From positions 3,162,001 through 3,226,000 of the forward strand of contig NZ_JACHML010000001.1 of assembly GCF_014208045.1 (NCBI RefSeq): a stretch of DNA of 64,000 bases, written 5' to 3'. The DNA comes from Microbacterium thalassium. Its GTDB lineage: Bacteria; Actinomycetota; Actinomycetes; Actinomycetales; Microbacteriaceae. Both the position numbers and the translations under genes were made by a program. A model generated the notes under the pieces. That model was not told the origin of the DNA and did not search any database. It worked only from the letters and a program-made list of their open reading frames with translations. The first letter of the stretch is position 1, and each line of letters opens with the position of its first letter. Shown piece after piece: positions 17,521 through 27,930 of this stretch.

Positions 17521-18449
17521 TGCCGAGCGCTGCGCGCGCCGCCCTCACCGTGCTCGGCACGGTGGGGGCGGTCGGCGCTGGAGCCGCGATCTGGGGCGTC
17601 GGGATCGAGCGCTACCTCTTCACGGTCCGGCACCATGCCCTGCGGATGCTGCCCCCGGGCTCGCAGCCGGTGCGGGTGCTGCACGTCTCGGACGCCCACA
17701 TGGCGCCGTGGCAGCACCGCAAGCAGCGCTGGATCGCGGGTCTGGCCGCCCTCCGGCCCGACCTCGTGATCAACACGGGCGACAACCTCGGACACGAACG
17801 GGGCCTCGAGGGGCTGCGTGAGGCGTTCGCGCCGCTGCGCGGCATCCCCGGCGCGTTCGTCCACGGGTCAAACGACCACGCCTCCCCGTCGCCGCGCAAT
17901 CCGCTGATGTACTTCTCGGGGCCCTCGAAGCAGGTCTCTTCGGCGGAGCCCCTCGACACCGGAGCCCTGGACGCCTATCTGGGAGACGAGCTCGGCTGGC
18001 TGTCGCTGAACAACGCCGTCGGCTCGCTGGAGGCCGCGGGCGTGAGGTTCGACCTGTTCGGCATCAGCGACGCGCATCGCGGCTGGGACCGCCTGGACCT
18101 CCTGCCGGACCCTGTCGCGGCCATGAGGTCGGGCAGCACGGCCGCACTCACGCTCGGGGTCACGCACGCCCCGTACCGGCGCGTGCTCGACGAGTTCACG
18201 GATCTGGGCGCCGACGTCATCTTCGCCGGGCACACCCACGGCGGGCAGGTCCGCATCCCGGGGTCCCGTTCCGCACTCGTGGCGAACTGCGACATCCCGC
18301 TCGACCAGGCGCGCGGGCTGAGTGCCTGGACGCACGACGGGCGCACCGCCGCGCTCAACGTCAGCGCGGGACTGGGCCACTCCATCTACGCACCGGTGCG
18401 ATTCGGATGCCGGCCCGAGGCGTCGCTGATCACGCTGCTGCCGGCGTGA
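17520..18449 (+). CDS. Membrane-anchored metallophosphoesterase
   Basis: A 309-residue calcineurin-type phosphoesterase. An N-terminal hydrophobic segment (about 5-25) is followed by the metal-site motifs HVSDAHM, NTGDN, GSNDH and GHTHGG in the order of the YkuE/YaeI-like group, whose members hydrolyse phosphoesters near the membrane. Its ATG overlaps the PBP stop by one base, so the two are almost certainly co-transcribed and translationally coupled. This pairing is common in actinobacteria and points to a cell-envelope role, but the substrate is unknown. Confidence 0.88.
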   Translation: MPSAARAALTVLGTVGAVGAGAAIWGVGIERYLFTVRHHALRMLPPGSQPVRVLHVSDAHMAPWQHRKQRWIAGLAALRPDLVINTGDNLGHERGLEGLREAFAPLRGIPGAFVHGSNDHASPSPRNPLMYFSGPSKQVSSAEPLDTGALDAYLGDELGWLSLNNAVGSLEAAGVRFDLFGISDAHRGWDRLDLLPDPVAAMRSGSTAALTLGVTHAPYRRVLDEFTDLGADVIFAGHTHGGQVRIPGSRSALVANCDIPLDQARGLSAWTHDGRTAALNVSAGLGHSIYAPVRFGCRPEASLITLLPA

Positions 18450-18499
18450 TCGGGCACGCCCGGCACGTCTGTCGATTCGGTGCACCGAGCGGAATCAGG

Positions 18500-18505
18500 T
18501 AGACT
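18500..18505 (+). promoter_or_regulatory. -10 box for tRNA-Pro
   Basis: TAGACT, 14 nt before the tRNA. The same hexamer precedes the SRP RNA and tRNA-Ser. Confidence 0.55.
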
Positions 18506-18519
18506 CTTCGGGTTGCCAC

Positions 18520-18593
<74 letters not shown>

Positions 18594-18598
18594 CAACA

Positions 18599-18628
18599 GA
18601 GAGGCTCCGCCGCAAGGCGGAGCCTCTC
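18599..18628 (+). terminator. Terminator hairpin after tRNA-Pro
   Basis: A perfect 13-bp stem GAGAGGCTCCGCC with a GCAA tetraloop, starting six bases after the tRNA. There is no T run, as is common in actinobacteria. Confidence 0.8.
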
Positions 18629-18681
18629 GCAGATCACCGTTGATCGCCGCCGAAACGTCGCCCGGACAACGGAGGACCACC

Positions 18682-19446
18682 GTGACCGACAGCACCGCGA
18701 TCCGCCTCGTCGCCTTCGATCTGGACGACACCCTCGCGCCGTCCAAGAGCGCGATCGACCCACGCATCGGCGACCTGCTGATCGCCCTCGCGGAGCGCGT
18801 CGAGGTCGCCATCATCTCTGGCGGCCAGCTCGCGCAGTTCACGATGCAGGTCGTGGACCGTCTGCCCGAGAGCTCTCCCGAGATCCTCGCGCGCGTCCAC
18901 CTGCTGCCCACGTGCGGCACACAGTACTACCGTCTGGCCGAGGGCGGCGTCGACACCGTGTACGCGCACTCCCTCACGCCCGACCAGCGCGACCGCGCCC
19001 TCGCCGCGGTCGAGGACGAGGCCCGCCGCCTCGGCTACTGGGAGAGCGAGACCTGGGGCGACATCCTCGAAGACCGAGGGTCGCAGATCACGTTCTCGGC
19101 GCTCGGTCAGCGCGCGCCGCTCGAGGCGAAGAAGGCGTGGGACCCGACCGGCGCGAAGAAGAACGATCTCCGCGCGGCCGTCGCGGGCCGTCTGCCGGAT
19201 CTCGAGGTGCGCTCGGGCGGCTCCACGTCCGTCGACATCACGCATCGGGGCATCGACAAGGCGTACGGGATGCGTCAGCTCGCCGAGCAGACCGGCATCG
19301 ACCTCGACGCCATGCTCTTCGTCGGCGACCGCCTCGACCCCGACGGCAATGACTACCCGGTGCTCGCGATGGGCGTGCGCTGCCAGGCCGTGGACGGCTG
19401 GGAGGACACCGCGGTGTTCCTCGAGGGCCTGATCCCCACGCTCTGA
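18682..19446 (+). CDS. HAD-IIB family phosphatase (phosphomannomutase-like)
   Basis: A 254-residue HAD hydrolase. The nucleophile motif FDLDDTLAPSKSAI is at about residues 10-23 and the C-terminal acidic motif is FVGDRLDPDGNDYPV. The overall order resembles the eukaryotic phosphomannomutase/HAD-IIB group rather than beta-PGM. It probably acts on a sugar phosphate. The GTG start has a GGAGG site 7 nt upstream. The longer frame from 18526 runs through the tRNA-Pro and its terminator and was rejected. Confidence 0.85.
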   Translation: MTDSTAIRLVAFDLDDTLAPSKSAIDPRIGDLLIALAERVEVAIISGGQLAQFTMQVVDRLPESSPEILARVHLLPTCGTQYYRLAEGGVDTVYAHSLTPDQRDRALAAVEDEARRLGYWESETWGDILEDRGSQITFSALGQRAPLEAKKAWDPTGAKKNDLRAAVAGRLPDLEVRSGGSTSVDITHRGIDKAYGMRQLAEQTGIDLDAMLFVGDRLDPDGNDYPVLAMGVRCQAVDGWEDTAVFLEGLIPTL

Positions 19447-19469
19447 CCAGGCCCTCGAGACGAAGCGCC

Positions 19470-20750
19470 TCAGGCCTTCGCGGGGGCCTTCGTGCGCGCG
19501 GGTGCGCGGCGAGCGGGCTGCGCCATCGGCGTGAGACGCTGCAGCTGCGTGACGTGCTTGGGCTGGAGCTCCTCGATGCTCGCCACGCCCAGCAGCTTCA
19601 TCGTGCGCTCGATCTCGCTGCGGAGGATCTCGATCATGCGATCCACGCCCTCGCGGCCGCCGGCCATGAGGCCGTACAGGTACGCGCGGCCGACGAGCGT
19701 GAACTTCGCGCCAAGCGCCATCGACGCGACGATGTCCGCGCCGTTCATGATGCCGGTGTCGATCATGACGGTGGCGTCCTTGCCGACCTCGCGCACGACC
19801 TTCGGCAGCAGGTGGAAGGGGATGGGCGCGCGGTCGAGCTGGCGCCCGCCGTGGTTGGACAGCACGATGCCGTCGACGCCGAGGTCGACGAGCTTCTTGG
19901 AGTCCTCGACGTTCTGCACGCCCTTGACGACGATCTTGCCGGGCCAGATGTCGCGGATGACCGCGAGGTCCTCGTACGAGATCGTCGGGTCCATGGCGGC
20001 GTCCAGCAGCTCGCCGACGGTGCCGCCGGTGGACGACAGCGACGCGAACTCGAGCTTGGGCGTGGTGAGGAAGTCGAACCACCACCACGGGCGCGGGATC
20101 GCGTTGATGATCGTGCCGAGGGTCAGCTGCGGCGGGATCGAGAAGCCGTTGCGCTTGTCGCGCAGGCGCGCTCCGGCGACGGGCGTGTCGACGGTGAACA
20201 TGAGCGTGTCGAACCCGGCCTCGGCCGCGCGGCGGGCGAGGCCGTACGAGATCTCGCGATCCTTCATGACGTACAGCTGGAACCAGTTGCGCCCGTGCGG
20301 GTTCGCCGCCTTGACGCCCTCGATGGAGGTGGTGCCGAGCGTCGACAGCGTGAACGGGATGCCGGCGGCGCCGGCCGCCGAGGCGCCCGCGACCTCGCCC
20401 TCGGTCTGCATGAGGCGCGTGAAGCCCGTGGGTGCGATGCCGAAGGGCAGCGCGGAGGATCCGCCGAGGATCTGCACCGACGTGTCGACGGAGGGGGCGG
20501 GCTTGAGGATGCCGGGGTGGAACTCGATGTCCTCGAACGCACGGCGCGCGCGGTCCAGCGACAGCTCGCCCTCGGCGGCGCCGTCGGTGTAGTCGAACGC
20601 CGCCTTGGGCGTCCGGCGCTTCGCGATCGTGCGCAGGTCGTAGACCGTGAGGGCGGAGTCGAGGCGGCGCTTGCGGCCGTTGAGCTCGGGCTTCTTGAAC
20701 TGCATGAGTTCGAGCAGCTCGATCGGGTTCGGGATCTGACGGGTGACCAT
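19470..20750 (-). CDS. lldD: FMN-dependent 2-hydroxyacid dehydrogenase (LldD-like)
   Basis: A 426-residue alpha-hydroxyacid oxidase/dehydrogenase that probably oxidises L-lactate to pyruvate. It has the FMN site segments [13 protein letters not shown], the Tyr of WFQLYV, the KGVQN segment and the catalytic His in [14 protein letters not shown] (about residue 298), followed by [10 protein letters not shown]. The C-terminus adds an Ala/Arg/Pro/Lys tail. It lies 59 nt downstream of a FadR-family regulator on the same strand, the arrangement of lactate-responsive lldR-lldD operons. Other 2-hydroxyacids (glycolate, mandelate) cannot be excluded. Confidence 0.88.
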   Translation of the reverse strand: MVTRQIPNPIELLELMQFKKPELNGRKRRLDSALTVYDLRTIAKRRTPKAAFDYTDGAAEGELSLDRARRAFEDIEFHPGILKPAPSVDTSVQILGGSSALPFGIAPTGFTRLMQTEGEVAGASAAGAAGIPFTLSTLGTTSIEGVKAANPHGRNWFQLYVMKDREISYGLARRAAEAGFDTLMFTVDTPVAGARLRDKRNGFSIPPQLTLGTIINAIPRPWWWFDFLTTPKLEFASLSSTGGTVGELLDAAMDPTISYEDLAVIRDIWPGKIVVKGVQNVEDSKKLVDLGVDGIVLSNHGGRQLDRAPIPFHLLPKVVREVGKDATVMIDTGIMNGADIVASMALGAKFTLVGRAYLYGLMAGGREGVDRMIEILRSEIERTMKLLGVASIEELQPKHVTQLQRLTPMAQPARRAPARTKAPAKA

Positions 20751-20809
20751 ACAGTGCCTTTCGGATGGCTTTCGGGGCGTGTCGGGTGCGGTGGGGCTGT
20801 CTCGGCGTG

Positions 20810-21532
20810 TCAGCCGTGCGAGCGGGCCAGGCCCGCCTCGGCGTAGTAGCCGGTGATGTGGTCTCGGATGAGCTTGGCGGCGAGGGCGCTGTCGCCGGTC
20901 TCGATCGCGTCGAGGATCGCGCCGTGCTCGGCGCGGAGGCGCGCGGCCTCGGCATCCCAGTCGGCGAAGCGCTCGGCGCCGGAGCGCACGTAGCCCTCGA
21001 TCGCGTCGCGCAGGCCCGCCATCATCGCGGTGATGACGACGTTGCCGGATGCCTCGGCGAGCGCGAGGTGCAGCTGGGCGTCGAGGGCGAGGAACTCGTC
21101 GGGCGCGAGGTCGTCGGCCTCCATGGCGTGGAGCATCGCGTGGACGTCCTCGATGGAGCGCCCGGGGTCGGCGGCGAGCGCCTCGACGACGGCGGATTCG
21201 AGCACGAGTCGTGTGCGCACGACGTCGTCGAGCGGGAACCCCTGCGCGGCGACCTGCAGGCGCAGCAGCGCCGACATGCCTCCTCCGGGGGTGGCGATGA
21301 TGATGGCGCCGGCGTTGGGCCCCGAGCCGGTGGCGGTGCGGATGAGGCCCATCACCTCGAGGACGCGCAGCGCCTCGCGGACGCTCGAGCGTCCGACGCC
21401 GAGGGATGCGGACAGGTCTCGTTCACCGGGCAGGCGGTCGCCGGGGGCGAGTCGGCCCTCGAGAAGGTCACCCTCGATCTTCTCCAGGACCGTCTGCCAG
21501 GCGCGCGGTGCGCGGGCAGCGGATGCGGTCAT
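20810..21532 (-). CDS. FadR-type GntR regulator, probably lactate-responsive
   Basis: A 240-residue regulator with an N-terminal winged HTH ([43 protein letters not shown]) and an FCD ligand domain. The FCD metal-binding pattern includes Asp/His residues near [17 protein letters not shown] and [12 protein letters not shown]. The ATG at 21532 has a GAGGAGAG site; the upstream TTG reading is not needed. Two perfect TGGTC-A-GACCA operators flank its -10 box, so it should repress its own operon, including the dehydrogenase gene. Confidence 0.9.
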   Translation of the reverse strand: MTASAARAPRAWQTVLEKIEGDLLEGRLAPGDRLPGERDLSASLGVGRSSVREALRVLEVMGLIRTATGSGPNAGAIIIATPGGGMSALLRLQVAAQGFPLDDVVRTRLVLESAVVEALAADPGRSIEDVHAMLHAMEADDLAPDEFLALDAQLHLALAEASGNVVITAMMAGLRDAIEGYVRSGAERFADWDAEAARLRAEHGAILDAIETGDSALAAKLIRDHITGYYAEAGLARSHG

Positions 21533-21544
21533 TGCTCTCCTCAA

Positions 21545-21579
21545 TGGTCAGACCACGATTATCACATGTGGTCAGACCA
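21545..21579. promoter_or_regulatory. Two FadR-type operators around the regulator's -10 box
   Basis: TGGTCAGACCA, a perfect palindrome, occurs at 21545-21555 and again at 21569-21579. Between them the minus strand carries GATAAT (21563-21558) in a TGTGATAAT extended -10 context. TGGTNNNACCA is the known recognition pattern of several FadR-subfamily regulators, so this is probably the autoregulatory site for the gntR-lldD operon. Confidence 0.85.
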
Positions 21580-21620
21580 GATCAACCGCGTGTGTCGCCG
21601 GGAGTCGGATGCGGTCGCCC

Positions 21621-21626
21621 TACGCT
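21621..21626 (+). promoter_or_regulatory. -10 box for leaderless DUF1295 gene
   Basis: TACGCT, six bases before the GTG at 21633, with no Shine-Dalgarno sequence. Confidence 0.45.
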
Positions 21627-21632
21627 GGCAGG

Positions 21633-22481
21633 GTGGACCCCCTTCTGATCGTCATGGGCATCGCCGCCGCCGCGAGCGCCTTCTGCTGGATCGCGTCGCT
21701 CGCGACGAAGGACACGTCGTGGGTCGACCGGCTGTGGTCGATCGTTCCCGTCGTCTACGTGTGGGTGTTCGCGATCGCGGGTCTGACCTCGGGGGCGGAT
21801 GCCGCGCGCCTGGTTCTCATGGCCGTGCTCGTGACCGCGTGGGGCGCACGCCTGACCTTCAACTTCGCACGCAAGGGCGGCTACTCCGGAATGGAGGACT
21901 ACCGCTGGGCTGTGCTTCGCGGGCGGATGCCGGCGGCGGCGTTCCAGGTCTTCAACCTGCTCTTCATCGTCGGATTCCAGATGACCCTGCTCGTGCTGAT
22001 CGCGCTTCCGGCCCGGGTCGCGTTCGAGCATCCGGCCCCCCTCACCGCGTGGGACGGCGTGTTCGCCGTGCTGTTCGCCGGCTTCCTCGTCGGCGAGTTC
22101 GTCGCGGACCAGCAGCAGTGGGACTTCCAGCGGGCCAAGAGCGCCTCAGGGGGCGTGCTGGAGCCCGGGTTCGTCACGACCGGGCTGTTCGCGTGGAGCC
22201 GGCATCCGAACTTCTTCTTCGAGCAGGCGCAGTGGTGGACCTTCTACGCGATGGGAGCGACGGCGGCGACCGCTTCGGGCCTCGGGCTGTGGGGCGGTGT
22301 GCTCAACGCATCGATCGCCGGCGCTGTGCTGCTGACGGCCCTGTTCATCGGCTCGACGGTGTTCACCGAGTCGATCTCGGCCGCCAAGTACCCCGCCTAT
22401 GCGGAGTATCAGCGGACCACGTCGATGCTCATCCCGTGGCCGCCCCGCCGGCGGGCGCGGGACGTCGTGCCCGGGACGTGA
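21633..22481 (+). CDS. DUF1295 (steroid 5-alpha-reductase-like) membrane protein
   Basis: A 282-residue protein with about seven transmembrane helices. It has the DUF1295 signatures WGARLTFNFARKGGYSGMEDYRW and the C-terminal GLFAWSRHPNFFFEQAQWW, followed by FTESISAAKYPAYAEYQ, as in the 5-alpha-reductase/ICMT-like fold. Members are presumed NADPH-dependent lipid or steroid reductases, but the substrate here is unknown. The GTG start was chosen because the longer frame overlaps the GntR gene and because TACGCT lies 6 nt upstream. Confidence 0.85.
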   Translation: MDPLLIVMGIAAAASAFCWIASLATKDTSWVDRLWSIVPVVYVWVFAIAGLTSGADAARLVLMAVLVTAWGARLTFNFARKGGYSGMEDYRWAVLRGRMPAAAFQVFNLLFIVGFQMTLLVLIALPARVAFEHPAPLTAWDGVFAVLFAGFLVGEFVADQQQWDFQRAKSASGGVLEPGFVTTGLFAWSRHPNFFFEQAQWWTFYAMGATAATASGLGLWGGVLNASIAGAVLLTALFIGSTVFTESISAAKYPAYAEYQRTTSMLIPWPPRRRARDVVPGT

Positions 22482-22487
22482 CGCCGG

Positions 22488-23141
22488 TCAGCCCAGGCGC
22501 CCGCCCGACTCGCGCAGGTAGCACTCGGCGCACATCGACTCGTACGTCACGCGGTCGCTGCTGAGCTCGTCGATCGCGACCTGGTCGCCGTCGAACACGA
22601 ACCGGCCGCCGACGAGTCGTGCGTTGAAGAGGGCCTTTCGTCCGCAGCGGCAGATGGTCTTGAGCTCCTCGAGGCTGTGGGCGAGCTCCAGCAGCCGCCG
22701 GGAGCCCGGAAAGGCCTGCGTCTGGAAGTCGGTGCGGATGCCGTAGGCGAGCACGGGCACGCCGTCGAGGACGACGATCCGCATCAGGTCGTCGACCTGC
22801 GCGCGCGTGAGGAACTGGGCCTCGTCGATCAGCAGGCACGCGACGTCGGGCGACTCCCCCGTGGCGGTGGACTCGGGGATGAGCGCGTCCTCGCCGCGCA
22901 GGCGCAGCAGCGCGCGGTGGTGGCCGAAGAGCGCCCGCAGGTCGTCCTCGGGCGCGATGAGGAAGTCGACCTTGCGCTTGACGCCCAGCCGGCTGTCGAT
23001 CTGGTCGGCGCCCTTGGTGTCGATCTCGGGCTTGGCCAGCAGCACGTGCTGGCCGCGCTCCTCGTAGTTGAATGCGGCCTGGAGGAGCGATGTCGACTTG
23101 CCGGAGTTCATCGCTCCGTAGCGGAAGTACAGTTTGGCCAC
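22488..23141 (-). CDS. tdk: Thymidine kinase
   Basis: A 217-residue type II (TK1-like) kinase that salvages thymidine to dTMP, upstream of tmk in the pathway. The P-loop is GAMNSGKST (9-17), the catalytic Glu is in LLIDEAQFL, and the structural zinc site is CRCGRK plus CAECY, all four Cys present. The lasso-loop Tyr region is RVTYESM. The start is the GTG at 23141, 6 nt after TAGACT, so it is probably leaderless. It ends seven bases from the convergent DUF1295 gene. Confidence 0.95.
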   Translation of the reverse strand: MAKLYFRYGAMNSGKSTSLLQAAFNYEERGQHVLLAKPEIDTKGADQIDSRLGVKRKVDFLIAPEDDLRALFGHHRALLRLRGEDALIPESTATGESPDVACLLIDEAQFLTRAQVDDLMRIVVLDGVPVLAYGIRTDFQTQAFPGSRRLLELAHSLEELKTICRCGRKALFNARLVGGRFVFDGDQVAIDELSSDRVTYESMCAECYLRESGGRLG

Positions 23142-23147
23142 CCGAGG

Positions 23148-23153
23148 AGTCTA
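23148..23153 (-). promoter_or_regulatory. -10 box for leaderless tdk
   Basis: TAGACT on the minus strand, six bases before the GTG at 23141. Confidence 0.5.
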
Positions 23154-23201
23154 CGGACTTCTCCGTCCGCGGCTCACGGGTGTCGGCGGCGCCGCGGTCG
23201 G

Positions 23202-25205
23202 CTACCGCCCGCCGAAGCCACCGCCACCTCCGCCGGAGAACCCCCCTCCGGAGGACCCGCCCGACGACGAGAAGCCGCCGGAGAACGAGCCCGAGGACCG
23301 CGACGAGCCGCTCGAGACCGGTGTGATCGCGAGGCGGCCGATCGATCGCGACGCGTCCGAGAGCGCCCCGGAGTCCAGCGCGGACGACAGAGCCATGTCG
23401 CCCGTGACGGCGCTCGGACCGGCGTGACGGATCACCTCCAGCCACTCGCGCTGCATCCCGAACAGCACCGCGTAGGGCAGCAGACGCTCGTACAGATTCA
23501 CCACACGGTCGCCCGTCCCGCCGGGGTCGTCGCCGTAGGGACGGCGCCCCGACGACACGAGGTCCGCCGTGCGCGGGGTCTGAGCGGCCGCCAGGCGCTC
23601 CTCCTCCGCGAGTTCGAGGTAGGTGCGGATGCCCTCGAGGTAGGTCTTGTGGCGGCCGCCGGCCAGCGTGAGCATCGTCGCCGGGACCGGCACGAACGGC
23701 ACGATGAAGAATGCGGCGAATCCGCTGATCACGGCGGCGACGTAGACGCTGCTCCCCCAGCCTGCGACATCGGTGACCGTGTCCAGGTCTTCGCCGAAGG
23801 CGAGGAGCGCGATCGCGGCGACGAGCCCGCCGATCGCGAGCGCGCCGCGCATGCGGCCGATCCACGTCGGCCGTTCGGCGCGGTATCCGTCGCTGACGGC
23901 CGACTTCTCGATGCGGCGGACGTAGCTGACCGCGCGGATCGGCGGGTCGCTCGAGAACGCGCCGAGATCGACGCTGTCGCCGACGGCCGGCGACTTGCCG
24001 TACAGCACTTTCAGCAGCCGGCGGTCGTCGTCGTCGAGCCCCTCCTTCGAGCGCAGCGCGACGGCGAAGTCGTCGGGGTCGGCCCGATCGCCCTCCGCCG
24101 TGATCTCGAGCACGTCGCGCACCGCGAGGTCGACCACGTGCGCCGCGAAAGCCCGGTCGGGGACGCCCAGCACCCCCGCCGACAGCGTCGGCGATTCGTC
24201 GACGGGCGGCGCGTACTGCACGATCACGGGCGCCCGGTCCGGGTTGCGGCGCAGGACCGCGCGGGCGGCGAGGACGAAGACCAGCGCGCCCGGCCCCGCG
24301 AGGAAGGCGATGCCGGGGAGGATCCACTGCCACCACGGATAGGGCGGCTCAGGCGGCGGGGTCAGCGCCGCGAAGGTGCCGACGGCGAATCCGAGCGCGA
24401 CGGTGACGTTCTCGTCAGCGCCGAGAGGGCCGTCGGATGCGGTGAACACGACAGCGTCGCGCGCCGGGTCGTCGGCGCCCGAGGCGACCATCCAGTAGTA
24501 CGGAAGGTCGGGCCACGGGTCGTCGGGCTCCGGGCCGGCGATCTCGCATTCGTCGGTCGAGCCCGCACCGCCGGTGTAGCAGTACGCCCGCTCTCCCAGA
24601 AGGCCGTGCGCGGCGTCGCCCGCGACGTGGACGCGCACGGTCACGACGTCGAACGGCTGAGCGTGGTCGGTGCCGACGGTGTCCCAGTAGAACTCGTCGG
24701 CCCCCGTGTCGGGATACCGCAGCACGACGTCGCTCATGGCATACGAGACGACGTACGTCTGCGCGCCGTGCACGTAGGTGTCGTCGCCGGTGAGGACGTA
24801 GGCGAACTCGTCGTCGTACTCGAGCCACCAGGGGATCGGCGCTCCGTCGGCGCCGGTCACCTCGACGACGGTGGTCTCGTGCGCGATGCCCGAGTCCGAC
24901 AGCGGCAGGGCCCGCACGATGCCCTTGTTCTGGTCGAACTCGGGGAACCGCGCGACGATGGTCTCGGTCGTGAACAGCTCGCTGCGCCCGCCGGTTCCCG
25001 GCGCGAGCCAGTAATCCGCCTCGAACGAATCGAACGTGAAGTCGTCGACGCCCGTATGGGCCCGCGCGGCGACAGCGCCGGCGGACGCCGTGACGGCATC
25101 CCTGGCGGCATCCGTGGCGGCGATGGCGGGCGCGGCCGCTGCCGCCATGGCAGCGCACAGCGCGATGACCGACGTCGCCGCACGCACGGCGCTGATCCTC
25201 CCCAC
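23202..25205 (-). CDS. DUF2207 family secreted/membrane protein
   Basis: A 667-residue envelope protein. A signal-like N-terminus (to about residue 45, Ala-rich) is followed by an extracytoplasmic beta-rich domain with the DUF2207 pattern ([14 protein letters not shown] and repeated Trp/Asp/Tyr motifs). A transmembrane helix lies at about 290-315, then a cytoplasmic segment, two more helices (about 455-510) and a very Ser/Gly-rich tail ending in repeated Gly-Gly-Gly-Phe. The family is widespread and uncharacterised. The GTG at 25205 lies 6 nt after TATCCT. No functional partner is adjacent. Confidence 0.82.
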   Translation of the reverse strand: MGRISAVRAATSVIALCAAMAAAAAPAIAATDAARDAVTASAGAVAARAHTGVDDFTFDSFEADYWLAPGTGGRSELFTTETIVARFPEFDQNKGIVRALPLSDSGIAHETTVVEVTGADGAPIPWWLEYDDEFAYVLTGDDTYVHGAQTYVVSYAMSDVVLRYPDTGADEFYWDTVGTDHAQPFDVVTVRVHVAGDAAHGLLGERAYCYTGGAGSTDECEIAGPEPDDPWPDLPYYWMVASGADDPARDAVVFTASDGPLGADENVTVALGFAVGTFAALTPPPEPPYPWWQWILPGIAFLAGPGALVFVLAARAVLRRNPDRAPVIVQYAPPVDESPTLSAGVLGVPDRAFAAHVVDLAVRDVLEITAEGDRADPDDFAVALRSKEGLDDDDRRLLKVLYGKSPAVGDSVDLGAFSSDPPIRAVSYVRRIEKSAVSDGYRAERPTWIGRMRGALAIGGLVAAIALLAFGEDLDTVTDVAGWGSSVYVAAVISGFAAFFIVPFVPVPATMLTLAGGRHKTYLEGIRTYLELAEEERLAAAQTPRTADLVSSGRRPYGDDPGGTGDRVVNLYERLLPYAVLFGMQREWLEVIRHAGPSAVTGDMALSSALDSGALSDASRSIGRLAITPVSSGSSRSSGSFSGGFSSSGGSSGGGFSGGGGGGFGGR

Positions 25206-25211
25206 GCGCTC

Positions 25212-25217
25212 AGGATA
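25212..25217 (-). promoter_or_regulatory. -10 box for leaderless DUF2207 gene
   Basis: TATCCT on the minus strand, six bases before the GTG at 25205. Confidence 0.5.
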
Positions 25218-25262
25218 GAGCGCGCGCTCCGCGACGGCTACGCGTCGCGGCGGGCTCGCACC

Positions 25263-26738
25263 TCAGGCGGTGATCGCGAGCGTCTCCGCGGTCTCGCTGA
25301 GCGACTCCTGGGCGACCTCGGGGCGCGGGTTGAGCGTCTCGCCGTAGCTCGGGATGAGCTCGCGCAGGCGGGGCTCCCAGCCCTCGATCTGCTCGGGGAA
25401 GCAGGTCTTCAGCACGTTCAGCATGATCGAGACGGCCGTCGATGCGCCGGGCGATGCGCCGAGGAGTCCCGCGATGGACCCGTCCTCGCCGGTGACGACC
25501 TCGGTGCCGAACTGCAGCACGCCGCCCTTGTCGGGATCCTTCTTCATCACCTGCGCGCGCTGGCCGGCGTTGAGCAGCTCCCAGTCGGAGTCCTTCGCCG
25601 TGGGCATGAAGGTGCGGAGGCTGTCGACCTTCTTCGCGTGGTTCTTCAGCAGCTCGCCGACGAGGTACGAGATGAGGCTCGGGTTGTCGATGGCGACCTT
25701 GAGCATCGGCCAGATGTTGCCGAAGCGCACCTGCGAGACGATGTCGAACCACGAGCCGTTCTTGAGGAACTTGGGGCTGAACGTCGCGAACGGGCCGAAC
25801 AGCAGCGAGGCCTCGCCGTCCACGACGCGCGTGTCCAGGTGCGGCACCGACATCGGCGGGGCGCCGACCGATGCCTGCGAGTACACCTTGGCCTTGTGCT
25901 GCGAGACGATCGCCGGGTTCGAGGTCTTCAGCCACTGGCCGCCGATCGGGAACACGCCGTACCCCGAGATCTCGGGGATGCCCGAGGCCTGCAGCAGCTT
26001 GATGGCCCAGCCGCCCGCGCCGACGAACACGAAGCGGGCGTTGGTCGTGCCGGGGGTGCGACCCACCGAGGCGCGCCACTTCACGTTCCACGTGCCGTCG
26101 GAGAGCTTCTTCAGTCCCCGCACCTCGCGGTTCGTGACGACCTCGGCGCCCTTGGCCTCCAGGTTCGCGAACAGCTGGCGCGTGAGCGCGCCGAAGTCGA
26201 CGTCGGTGCCGGCGGGCACGCGGGTCGCCGCGAAGGGCTGGTCGGCCTTGCGTCGCTTCTGCATGAGCAGCGGCGCCCACTGGTTGATGACGCGGGAGTC
26301 CTCGCTGTACTGGATGCCCGCGAACAGGGGCTCCTGCTTGAGCACCTCGTAGCGCTTCTTGAGGTACGCCACGTCCTTCTCGCCCGTGACGAAGGTCATG
26401 TGCGGCGTGGCGTTGATGAACGTCGACGGCGCGTCGAGCACGCCCTCCTCGACCAGGGTCGACCACAGCTGGCGCGACTGCTGGAACTGCTCGTTGATCG
26501 AGATCGCCTTCGCGGGGTCGAGCTCGCCGTCGGGGCCCGCGGGCATGTAGTTCAGCTCGCACAGGGCCGCGTGGCCGGTGCCGGCGTTGTTCCACGCGTT
26601 CGAGGACTCCATCGCCACGTCGCTGAGGCGCTCGTAGACGTGGATCTTCCAGTCGGGCTGCAGTTCGCTGATGAGGGTGCCCAGGGTGGCGCTCATGATG
26701 CCACCGCCGATGAGCACGACGTCCACGGGTTCAGTCAC
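25263..26738 (-). CDS. mqo: Malate:quinone oxidoreductase
   Basis: A 491-residue FAD-dependent, membrane-associated enzyme that oxidises malate to oxaloacetate and passes electrons to the quinone pool. The N-terminal FAD fingerprint is VDVVLIGGGIMSATLGTLI, followed by MESSNAWNNAGTGHAALCELNY, a family signature, with GLLGASPGASTAVSIML near the C-terminus. The start is placed at GTG 26738 rather than the ATG three bases upstream, because TAGACT lies exactly 6 nt before the GTG. The protein would then begin MTEPVDVVLIGGG. Confidence 0.95.
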   Translation of the reverse strand: MTEPVDVVLIGGGIMSATLGTLISELQPDWKIHVYERLSDVAMESSNAWNNAGTGHAALCELNYMPAGPDGELDPAKAISINEQFQQSRQLWSTLVEEGVLDAPSTFINATPHMTFVTGEKDVAYLKKRYEVLKQEPLFAGIQYSEDSRVINQWAPLLMQKRRKADQPFAATRVPAGTDVDFGALTRQLFANLEAKGAEVVTNREVRGLKKLSDGTWNVKWRASVGRTPGTTNARFVFVGAGGWAIKLLQASGIPEISGYGVFPIGGQWLKTSNPAIVSQHKAKVYSQASVGAPPMSVPHLDTRVVDGEASLLFGPFATFSPKFLKNGSWFDIVSQVRFGNIWPMLKVAIDNPSLISYLVGELLKNHAKKVDSLRTFMPTAKDSDWELLNAGQRAQVMKKDPDKGGVLQFGTEVVTGEDGSIAGLLGASPGASTAVSIMLNVLKTCFPEQIEGWEPRLRELIPSYGETLNPRPEVAQESLSETAETLAITA

Positions 26739-26744
26739 CATGTC

Positions 26745-26750
26745 AGTCTA
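26745..26750 (-). promoter_or_regulatory. -10 box for mqo
   Basis: TAGACT on the minus strand. Its distance (3 nt) to the ATG at 26741 is too short for a leaderless ATG but ideal (6 nt) for the following GTG. Confidence 0.5.
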
Positions 26751-26788
26751 ATTGCCCTTCCTCGGGTCTCTTGACGTCGAGATAGATT

Positions 26789-26813
26789 CGGATGCCGCGG
26801 GTGTCGGCATCCG
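26789..26813 (-). terminator. Hairpin after asd
   Basis: A perfect 9-bp stem CGGATGCCG/CGGCATCCG with a 7-nt loop, five bases past the asd stop, followed on the minus strand by AATCTATCTC. It again contains the GGATGCC/GGCATCC core. Confidence 0.7.
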
Positions 26814-26817
26814 TCGA

Positions 26818-27930
<1,113 letters not shown>

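Noticed and set aside
22677..26774. A 1365-codon plus-strand open frame across tdk, the DUF2207 gene and mqo
   Set aside because: Its composition (Arg, Val, Asp, Leu with many RR, GV and DD runs) is that of a GC-rich shadow frame, and all three genes on the other strand have motifs.
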